Shown here: positions 47,365-56,800 of the stretch, one piece after another
Layout of the letters: every line of letters begins with the position of its first letter
How positions within the stretch are numbered: the first letter of the stretch is position 1
Notes under the pieces: generated by a model
Told to the model about the DNA's origin: nothing
Seen by the model: only the letters and a program-made list of their open reading frames with translations
Database searches by the model: none
Program-made: the position numbers and the translations under genes
Source: Hsuehochloa calcarea
Lineage: Eukaryota > Streptophyta > Magnoliopsida > Poales > Poaceae
Length of the DNA stretch: 64,000 bases
NCBI GenBank assembly: GCA_036346395.1
Contig: CM070606.1
Coordinates: 15,672,915 to 15,736,914 of the forward strand
Direction of reading: 5' to 3'

Positions 47365-48303
47365 TGATACGGGGTGGCCCGATCTTCTCGAGTAGAACCG
47401 TGGATAAATAGCGCTTGATGACGAATAACGCTCAGTTGTACACCACGCGCCAGTGCACGGACTTACAGCTCTATGGATATTCGCTAACACGCACCTGGAT
47501 GATTCCCGCTAGACCACGAGCGAAGATTGTCAAGCCCTCAATTCCCAGTGGAAAAGCCAACTTGACCTTAAAATACAGAACGAACAATTGATCGCCTAAT
47601 TCTCTCTCAGAAGTCCTCGCATGAACTCTGTTATGAAAGAACAAGCAATAACTTGTGTTCTATTCTTTTGCATAAATATGGTCTGATTTACAATGAAGGT
47701 CTACCCCTTAATATATAGTCTCGGCCTAAGAACTATTCAGTACTAATTTTCCATATGGACTATTCACATGAGCATTTACTGTTCGCGCGAGCACTGTAGT
47801 GTGGCTACTGTAGCACGACCGGTACTGAGCATGCTACTTTTCACGGCCTGTTACTGTTCCTACGCATCACCATTCATGGGTCGATCACTGTTCATGTGGT
47901 GGACTTGTGCTTCCTTCCTGATTCCTCCATATGGGCTTTGTGTTTGACCGTTTGGGCCTTGATCCCTCGCTTGGCCGTATGAACGTTGGCCCTCTCCTAT
48001 TTGGCCGAATGGGCCATAGGCCAGCGCCTTGACCTCCTCAATTGATGGTCTTGCTTAGATGACGGCCGCATATCCTTGATCTCCGTCCATCGCTGAATCT
48101 TCAAACCTGAGCACAAGCAAAACATTATTTTAGGTAGTATAAAATTCTCATTAAAATCAATGACATATTCATTAAGGAGCAAGTTCACCTGAGATTGTAG
48201 TTTCTTGGCACGTGCTCTTGTTATTTGTCCTGTCGGCAACTCGAGGCGTATATCATGAGCATTAGGTGGAGGAGAAGAAAGTGTTGTAGGGATGCCCTCA
48301 TCA
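47365..48303 (-). repeat. Gypsy 5' LTR
   Basis: 939 bp partner of the 38367-39324 LTR, bounded on the outside by ACAAG. The same polyprotein-tail sequence is present but in degraded form. Confidence 0.92.
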
Positions 48304-50273
48304 ACAAGCCCACATGCCGATCGTGTATGATGCATACATTAGGATGACCCTATACAACATGTCACATTCCTTAGAAACCATAACCAACTGTCTATGTTCT
48401 CACTCTAAACGAATGCAAAGGCCGCGGGAAGAACATGATTGTTCCCGTCCGTCGTAATTGCAGTAAGTATATACCCCTTGTACTTCCCAGTCAAGAATGT
48501 ATCATCCACGCACAAGATTGGACGGCAATATCGGAATGCATTGATGCATGCACCAAAGGCGAAGAATGCTCGCTTCTGTACCCTCTTCTTGTCCCACCAC
48601 AGATGTATGTCAACTTGAAGGTCGACATGAGTATCGAGATTCCTGTCATGTATGGCTCGGAGTTGTCGAGGCAAGTTGTGGTAGGAGTCCTCGAACGTAC
48701 CAAATCTTGATTCCATTGCCTTCTGTTTTGCCCTACACACCTTATCATAGCTGATTGTGTACTAGAACCTTGACTGTATTGCCTGAATGATGGTTCGTGG
48801 CTCGAAATCTAGATTATCCACAACCTCGCCATACATGATGCTCGCGATGAAGCTTGATGATAGGTTCTTGTGGGATTGCATTGATTCCGCGATGACACAT
48901 GTGTGAGGGATTACTATAGAGCATTTTCAGTAGGTGTCTCACTTAGGCTGGAATGCGTGCACTCGCCAAAGGCATCCCTCTATGTCACCCTTCATGTCGT
49001 AGCATCTTGAGTCAGACTTCACTAGTGTGATGTACGTCGCAGCGGCAAGGCCCAGAATTTGACAGCCTTCTGCATGGCCTCATTGCATTTGTACACGACT
49101 CCTTACCTGACCTCATTCTGGTCATACTCCCACAGTAGATGGGAGCTTTCGTCCACGATGAGGTTGTCTAATTGGTATGTGTTCCACTCGGATGGAACCG
49201 CCTGCTGTTCCACATCATCCTCATCATCGGATCCTCCATCATCTTCCAACAATGTCTCATAGTGTTGGTCTTAGAGCACCATCCTTTCAATTAGGGCTTC
49301 GATCTTCTCACCTTCATCAGCAATCTCACTTGCTTCCCGGACCAAAGGAGCTTCTTCAACCCAGTCTTCAGCCACATCAGCAACTCCCTGACCTTTGGCC
49401 ATTGTGCGTGTCGCGTTGTAGCTGGAGTCCCTAACTTTTTCTTCTACATCAACACCAACTACCCCCTTGGTCAGTCGTAATGCAGAAATGGTATTGGCAT
49501 ATGCCTGGGCCAGAAGGACCAAATGTCATCCTTGCTCCTTCGCTCTGCATACGTATCACTGCTATGACCTTGTTCCCTTCAGTTGCACTAACTCCCAATA
49601 TGTGCCATGTGGTGCTCGGTTGGCAAGGCAACTCAATTTCAGATCGTACACAGCATGGTCCAAACCGAGTGTGTAGAATAACCACCGCGTCACATCGCCC
49701 ATGTACGCTACTCTGGTCTTGTTAGGCTTATGGATGATGATTGGAAATAATACAAATCAACCCCCTCGGGACCCTATAGAACATTCCCCTAACCATATTA
49801 AATTTTGAAACTGATTGCGTCCAACATATTCGATGTACTGCACCATAAACAATATTTTCACGATTAACCACATATCTAAAACTAAACTACATACCGAAAA
49901 GGATGTACTACAACATACTATACCACGTAACCATACATCTAAAACTATGTAATCCATTCAGTTAAAAAAGTTACCTACAAGGTGGATGACCAGACGGCCA
50001 ACGCTTCACTAGCTCCTCTCCTCCCCTTTGCTCGTCTCCCTTCCTTCCCCTCTTTCTCCTTTTTATGAATAAAAGTGAGCTATGCTCGAATTTTGGGGTC
50101 TTTTATAGGGGAGGTTGTGTCGCCATTTGGAATGACGATTTGTCTAAATTATAATATTGAAAAATTACCCGGTATGCCGAAACCCACCTCTACAAATGTC
50201 CATCCAGCCAACTAAACTCTAACCCTTTCTCTTCTCATCTACTTACACTTGTCTCAGAAGTCTACTCGGTGCC

Positions 50274-50659
50274 ATGTCTGAGTTATCTAGTTCAATGAAC
50301 CGAAGAGTGGTGGCATTGGCGAATGCAAGGTGCATGAACTGCCCAAACTATGGGGTCCAAGCAAATGTCATGTACTCCAACACCAAAGAGAACAGGGGGC
50401 GTGTGTTATACAAGTGTTTGTATTTCTCGATGAGTTTTATTTCCTCGAATGCTGGTATTTGTATTTTGGGTTTGTTTTTCACTTCTTTTTCACTATTCGG
50501 TGTGGTTTTCAAGTCGACGGTTTCGAGTACTTTCAGTGGGCGAAATATGTTGGTGCCGTGATGGAAAGAGCAGTTGAACGTCCATGTGTAGTTCTATATG
50601 GTCCAATGGTGAACATGCACCTGCAGACGAGTGCATGGACAAGATTCATGACCACCTGA
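50274..50659 (+). pseudogene. GRF-type zinc-finger gene in the MULE (copy 1)
   Basis: ATG at 50274. RCMNCPNYGVQANVMYSNT then ENRGRVLYKC, and after about 90 bases that look like a short intron or insertion, VDGFEYFQWAKYVGAVMERA. This is the GRF zinc-finger layout (CPxCG, YxC, FxW). One zinc ligand is changed, CPNYG where CPNCG is expected, and the two halves are in different frames. GRF fingers bind single-stranded or structured nucleic acid in other proteins, and related small GRF proteins are frequent in plant transposons. It is on the strand opposite to the MULE transposase. Confidence 0.65.
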
Positions 50660-50943
50660 AGTAGCTCAAGAAACTTATGTATGTGTCTGTATCCTATTGG
50701 TAGTGTGTTCAATATGTATTAAGTAGTAGTCGTTGTCTGCCTAAAGGATTCATGTATGAACAATGTTGTATGCTTGTTTATGAATTGCAAGATGTCTTTA
50801 ACTTTTGGCAACTGGATTTGTATGAATGTAACATGACAAAAGACAATTGCATTATAAAAATGACACTTCAATACAGCAATGAAATTAAACTTTGTATCCA
50901 AGTTCATCTCAAACGAAAAAGTCCATACAACACCATCACCTTT

Positions 50944-51395
50944 TTCAGACCGAGATGACAACACACTGTGACGCTACTTTTTCAGACCGAAATGACCACA
51001 CTCTGCCAAGCCACCTTTTCAGACCTAAAAGACCGCACCCTATCACGCCATATACTACTACCTTTGCAGACCGAAATGACAACACACTGCGACACTATCT
51101 TTTCAGATCGAAATGACCACAGTCTGCCACACCACCTTTTCAGACCGAAAAGACCGCACTCTGTCATGCCACACACTGCGACCTTTGTAGACCGAAATGA
51201 TCACACATTGTGACGCTACCTTTTCAGACCAAAATGACCACACTCTATGATACCACCTTTGTAGAGCGAAAGACCACACCCTATCATGCCACACACTGCC
51301 ATTTTTTAGACAAAAATGATAACACACTGCGATGCTACCATTTCAAACCGAAATGAACACACTCTACCACGCTACCATTTCAGACCGAAATGTTG
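50944..51395. repeat. Higher-order minisatellite, three-monomer unit of about 120 bp
   Basis: About twelve monomers of 36-45 bp, each starting with a version of TTTCAGACCGAAATGAC. Monomers repeat in the order A (ACACACTGNGACGCTAC), B (CACACTCTGCCA-CCACC) and C (a 45-bp form with GACCGCACCCTATCA). The A monomers begin near 50950, 51069, 51190 and 51308, giving a period of 119-121 bases. Open frames run through it on both strands (for example 50968-51213 + and 50982-51176 -). Located between the two GRF genes in the MULE. Confidence 0.88.
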
Positions 51396-51529
51396 ACTCT
51401 TCTCCCTCCACCCCCAGCACTACACCCTATCCGCTTATACAAGGAGGGGGGAAAAAGCTGAAAGAGAACACTACACCACCACACGTAACACTTCACTTCA
51501 ACTTGTTTCACACAATAGAGGGGAAGGAG

Positions 51530-52242
51530 ATGTCCAACTTCTATGAAGGATGCATCGGTACCACTGAGTTCTCACGCCCACAATGTGTGTGCTAAGAACC
51601 GTTGAAGATCATTCAGTCCATACACCCATCGACCACCACCCGATCGTACTACACGTGTGGGAATATTCCTGTAAGAGAATCTTACACACACAGATTTTTC
51701 ATATCTTACATTGCATTCCACATATCGCTAGCTTTATCCACGAATAATGGTAGTCGGACAAGCATTGCAACTTCTTCCAATGGATCAACGAATCAGACAT
51801 ATACAATAGGGCATTCATCGATCAGAAGTACATGTTCAACTACGTGAAGCAACCCGAGACCTTCGAACGCTAGAAACCTTACATACCCGATCCTATTGAA
51901 AAGGCAACGGAGGAGCCCAGGAATGCAAGGTGGTGGTGGAGGACCCTCGAACAGGAAGCTGAGTACGACCAGGCCGACCGCGCGATGGACAAGGGAGAAG
52001 GCTCTGGCTAGTGAGACCAATAGCCATCCTAGCGCTCCCCGTCTCTCGGGTGTACTCCATATCGAAGAGGTAAGTTATGTTCAATTTGCATCCTGATTAT
52101 TGATTTGACCTTACGTTTTGCTATTCTAACATCATTCAGTTGTCCGGCCCATCCTAGCAGAATATGGCTAACTTCGAGATTGGCCGCAACCACAGGCAGT
52201 CCCAAGACAAAGGGAAGGGACCGATGGACCGCCAAGACTAAT
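51530..52242 (+). pseudogene. GRF-type zinc-finger gene in the MULE (copy 2)
   Basis: ATG at 51530 (MSNFYEGCIGTTEFSRPQCVC), a stop shortly after, then HPSTTTRSYYTCGN and, after another frame change, CNFFQWINESDIYNRAFIDQ (about 51765-51830). These supply the C-C-C-C/FxQW pattern of a GRF finger, spaced more widely than usual by about 90 bases. It continues with KPYIPDPIEKATEEPRNAR and WWWRTLEQEAEYDQADRAMD. A final exon probably encodes NFEIGRNHRQSQDKGKGPMD ending at 52242. One in-frame stop and two shifts are seen. Function in the element unknown. Confidence 0.55.
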
Positions 52243-52942
52243 TAACTTAATTCCAAACCACCTTTTTTATTCCAAAAAGGCGCACATGTATAATATGTGT
52301 TTTCCGGTTTGTTGATTCGTGCATGCCATCGTTTCTAATGCACATAACTATACCCTGCGCGTCATGTAATTCACAATTAAATTATGAAGTCTTTCAAATT
52401 TTATTCCCAAATATTTCGTATATTTCAAATTTCGTACTCTTTTCCCAAAAGAATTAGTTCTGCAAACAATACAATCGAGACAACATCGCGCATGATAACC
52501 CTAAACCCAAATATTTTTGTCATTTCACCCTAAGGTTGCGCTGCTGGACTCGCATTCCAAATTGCGCCGCTGATCTCGCATTCTCTACTTCATATTTCGT
52601 TATCTTTTCCATAACGAAATATATTACCAATTTTTTTGGTGAAATCCACTAAAATTTGAATTTGAATTCTCTACATATAAATATTTCCAAAAAAATTCCA
52701 ACTCTTGTTGCCAATTTAACTGGAGATAGGCTCTTGTTGCAATTTGAATTGGCGACAGGAGCATGTCGCTAGTTCAATCGGCGACTGAAGCATATCAGCA
52801 CTGTTCTAATGACAACACGGATATTTCGCCATTTGAAATGGCAATAGGGATATTTCATCATTTCCAATGATGACAGTAGCCCATTTCTGCAAAAAAAAAA
52901 AAAAATTGACTATTATTATTATTTTTAAAAATCGAATTGGTC

Positions 52943-53809
52943 ATCTCATCTCCCAAAGAAGAAAAAAAAAAAAGAAACCGGAGTTGGACTAGTACTGATG
53001 CTTACGCTTACAACTTGCTGATAATTTCAGCGCACGGCGTCGAGCTAGTTTTTGAGTCCAACCCACGGGGGCGACAAAAATTCAACCGGAACCAGGAAGT
53101 TTGACCTGCGATCTTGATACCAATAGAAACGGGAAGGTTCGAATCCAAGTGAAGAGCACCTGCGACCAAATTTCCAGAAGGCTGCGCGTTTGGAAAGGGG
53201 GAGAAGGAAAATCCTTGCCAAGGATTGACGCTGAGGGTGGCCGTCGGGCGGCTGCGCCGGCGAGGTTCGGTAGTTGGCTGAAAGTGGCATCGCCGGTGGT
53301 GGCGGCCAGGTGGCACATGGCGTAAGGTGGCCGCAGATCGAACGTAACGTTGTTTAATCACAGACAGACAGCTTCTAATCATCATCATCTAAATGCACCT
53401 GCGAGTCCACGAGCGGGCTTACTTTGAGCCTCGATTTTTACATGTGTAAAAACTGAAATAAGTGTTTTCCAAAAGAACACAGTGTTCTGCTTTGCCTGCA
53501 CGTAATTCATATCACAAATGTAGCTTTCAGTGATGGAAATGAAACCTCTCACAGAAGACGATCATACGCAAAACAGGCATCTCCTTTGATTTCGTACAGG
53601 CTGGTTACTTTTCAATTGGAATGAAAAGGAAACAGGCATGGTCCAGTATTTGCATCTCAATGCTACCAAATGAAACCTGTATCAGAGATAGAAGTGAGAC
53701 TACACTTTCAGAAGTTTCACCTTCCACTGTATAATTGAGATTAAAAAAAACTTACAAATTCTCAACCTAATATTTGAATCTTCCACGGTGCAGTGCTTAC
53801 CAAAAAAGT
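52943..53809. other. Intergenic DNA and presumed 3' UTR of the metallophosphoesterase gene
   Basis: Position 53000-53330 is GC-rich with open frames on both strands but no recognisable protein. Position 53400-53809 is AT-rich and directly downstream (- strand) of the last metallophosphoesterase exon, so probably its 3' UTR. No terminal repeats found. Confidence 0.4.
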
Positions 53810-56800
53810 TCAAGCAGATGAAGTCCTGTATATGGCTAAGCATAGAAGTACTGGGACACCAAAGCAGTAGATCGGAGCATCCGTGAATGGATTAACCTCG
53901 TACGCCCTCACAACAGCTCTACAATGCTGCAGACAAGTGCATGTTTGTCAAAAAGCACACAGATGTTCTTGTATTTCTCAAGCATTATTCACGGTTCGTG
54001 ATATAAACACAATCAGGCAATGAGAAGGCATCTTCTTTGATTGGCAACCTTTTTTACTGTAGATGTTTAATTTTTTAAAGCAGCTGTGCAAGGTTGCACA
54101 CCTGATAAATCTCATGAAACAATAGTAGCTGTTCATGAAAAATCTATACTGTACTTATCTTGAAAGAGCAAGAAAAAATGTTGGAATAGCAACTTGTATT
54201 ATCAGAGTGCCAATGGGCCAGTATATATACACAAGTTACAGGTTACAGATAAGGAAACCAAATCATATCTAGAGTCCTATTCTAACACATATATATCTCT
54301 AACATATATATCTCTAACACCCCCCCTCAAACTCATGATGGATCAACAACACTGAGTTTGGAGAGGTAGAAGCCGTGCTATACTCGAGTCTGGGTCTTCG
54401 TGAAGAAATCCGCTATCTGAAGCTCTGAAGGCACATACTGAAGAGCAATCACCTGATCATGCACACAAGACCTTATGAAGAAAGCATCAACACCAATATG
54501 CTTAGTGAGTTCATGCTTCACGTGGTCACAGCACATCTTGATAGCACCTGTCTTGTCGACAAGAGAGAGTCGGTGTAATGTGAAACACCAAAATCCTCAA
54601 GTAACCACCGTAGCCAAGTAATCTTTGTTGTCAAGAGAGCCATAGCTCGCAACTCAGCCTCTGCACTCGAACGGGACATTGCAGTCTGTTTCTTCGTCTT
54701 CCAGGCAATAAGCGAACCACCAAGAAAAACACAGTAAGCAGAGATAGACCGACGATCAGAGGGATCGCTGGCCCAAGTAGCATCCGAATAAGCCTGAAGC
54801 TGTAACGAGCTAGAGCGTGGAAAAAAGAGACGGCGAGAGATAGTCCCACGAAGGTATCGCAGAACTCGAAGAAGGTGGCTGTAGTGGACCTGAGTGGGAG
54901 CAGAAACGAACTGACTCAGAATGTGAACTGGATAGGTGATATCAGGACGAGTAACACCAAGGTAGACAAGACTCCCAACAAGATAACGATAGCGAGTCGG
55001 ATCAGAAAGAGGCTCGCCATCAGAGGGTCGGAGGTGAATATTGAGCTCCATAGGAGTCTCAACAAGATCTGTTGTCAATGAGGAGGCGCGATCAAGCGAG
55101 ATCTGAATATACTTCTCTTGGGACATAAAGAAACCATCTGGAGTGGAAGTAACCTCAATCCCAAGGAAGTAACGAAGAGGACCAAGATCCGACATAAGGA
55201 ACTGCTCACTAAGATGAGCCTTGACAAAGACAATGTACTCAGAGTCATCTCCGGTAATGATCATATCATCAACATACAAAAGAAGAAAAGTCCGACCACG
55301 AGACGAAGTGTGGACAAAGAGCGCAGGATCATAATCACTTGCTGAAAAGCCAGCAGCAATGACCACAGAGGAGAAACGCTCAAACCAAGCACGAGGGGCT
55401 TAAGGCCGTAGAGAGAGCGACGAAGGCGACAGACCATACCCTCAGGAACAGAATACCCAGGTAGCGGATGCATGTAGACCTCCTCACGCAACTCGCCATT
55501 AAGAAAGGCATTCTTGACATCAAGCTGAGAAACAGACCAGTGGCGAACAGACGCCACCGAAAGAAGAGTGCGGACAGTGGTCATGTGGGCCACAGGAGAA
55601 AAAGTCTCGTCGTAGTCACGACCATGATCCTGCTGGAAGCCACGAGCAACAAGACGCGCCTTATAGCGCTCAAGAGAGCCATCAGAGCGAGTCTTAATCT
55701 TACAGACCCACTTACATGTGATGGGACGAGAGTGAGATGGAAAAGGAACAAGATCCCAAGTACCAGTACGCTCGAGGGCAACAATCTCCTCGGGCAGCAA
55801 TCCTGAGTGGCATGCTGCCACTCAGGATGAGTAACAACATCCGGTGGGAGGCGAGGCTCACAGTAGGCTGCGCCCGGCCAAAGGCAAAAGCAGGCGGGGC
55901 GAATCAACTGGCGATCACGAAGAGCGTAGCGAGGAGAAGACGGCCCATCAGGTGAAGATGAAGTATCAGAAGAAGATGAAACATCAGGAGAAGAGGGCTC
56001 ATCTGGAAGATCCTCAATACGAGGTCGGCGAGTGTAGTGGGGGGAGCCTGAGGAGCCGCAGGAGGCGACAATGGCGGAGGGGCCACAGGAGAAATATGTG
56101 GAGACTCAGTGGGACGGGTGGACGAGGGCAAGACAGAGATAGGTGTATCTGGAAAGGTTAAAAAAGACAGAGACTCCACAGAGGAAGCCGAAGGAGAGAC
56201 AGGACGTGGGTAGAAGGGACGAGACTCGTCGAAAGTCACATCCTGAGAAATTCGCATCCGTCGACCAACAGGATCCCAAAGACCTATAGCCCTTGTGCTC
56301 GGACTTTGTATCCCAAAAGCAGACTCAACAAGCGGCGATCGGTTTGGTGCGTTCTCGAGGCGAGGAGAACGAGCAAACGCACCAAGCAGACGAAAGGCGA
56401 GTAGTCGTGAAGGAGACCACAGAGACGCTCAACAGGGATTGCACCCTGAAGAACAGAAGAAGGTTGGATGTTGACGAGATAGGTGGCAGTGGAAACAGCC
56501 TCGGCCCAAAAGTGAGGTGGAATAGAGGCGGCAATCATAAGGGCACGAGCCGACTCAAGAAGGTGACGATGCTTGCGCTCAGCAACACTATTCTGAGCAT
56601 GAGCACCAGGACAAGAGAATTGAGAAAGAGTGCCCTGCTCAGCAAGGAAGCTGCGCAGGTGATGAGATACTCGCCAGCAGAGTCAGCACGAAAGACACGA
56701 ATAGGAGTGGAGAACTGTGTGTGAACCATAGTGGCAAATTGTTTATAGATAGACAAAGCCTCACTACGAGAAGACATGAAATATATCCAAGTGTGGCGAG

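Larger units (their letters stand above)
38367..48303 (-). mobile_element. Gypsy LTR retrotransposon inserted in the MULE transposase
   Basis: The target duplication ACAAG is at 38362-38366 and 48304-48308. The 3' LTR is 38367-39324 (958 bp) and the 5' LTR 47365-48303 (939 bp) in - strand sense, starting TGATGAGGG and ending GTATCA. The polypurine tract GAGAGGGGGAGGA lies immediately inside the 3' LTR (39325-39345). A degenerate primer-binding region with TATCAGA lies next to the 5' LTR (47345-47362). The LTRs differ by many substitutions and small indels, so this insertion is clearly older than copia 1. The order gag, protease, RT, RNase H, integrase identifies Ty3/gypsy. The 46130-47360 leader contains T-rich tracts and no protein. 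Confidence 0.95.
37400..49700 (-). pseudogene. MuDR-type transposase, split by a gypsy element
   Basis: On the - strand the N-terminal region (about 48750-49700) is an acidic, frameshifted MuDR-like leader (SEWNTYQLDNLIVDES, VKSDSRCYDMKGD, the start of the zinc-binding MuDR domain). At 48405-48740 lies the MULE catalytic core, RYCRPILCVDDTFLTGKYKG and ILTAITTDGNNHVLPAAFAFV. After the gypsy insertion the remainder (37400-38366) continues with MCMRYLG-like, SLLYD/NLAEV-like pieces, LPLVGIVEAILRGSTKYFVDR and a SWIM zinc finger (CICTCNKPLFLHGHAH, near 37590). Several frameshifts and stops. When intact such proteins catalyse cut-and-paste transposition of Mutator elements. Confidence 0.82.
36739..52933 (-). 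mobile_element. Mutator-like element (MULE) with nested retrotransposons
   Basis: The flanking 9-bp target duplication GAATTGGTC is at 36730-36738 and 52934-52942 (possibly ten bases including the next A), the length expected for Mutator. The AT-rich ends are weakly inverted (TTAAAAATAATA shared). Just inside both ends lie arrays of TGTCGCCATT-like motifs (36825-36935 and 52720-52880). The element encodes a MuDR-type transposase on the - strand and two GRF zinc-finger genes on the + strand, with a 450-bp higher-order minisatellite between the latter. A 9.9-kb gypsy element splits the transposase gene. Without it the MULE is about 6.25 kb. Confidence 0.82.

Noticed and set aside
51103..51327. 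Antisense protein encoded by the minisatellite
   Set aside because: The frame is open only because the 120-bp unit is a multiple of three and stop-poor. The repeats do not resemble a known repeat protein.
50944..51395. CRISPR-like array
   Set aside because: Repeats are contiguous and diverged, without unique spacers, in plant nuclear DNA.
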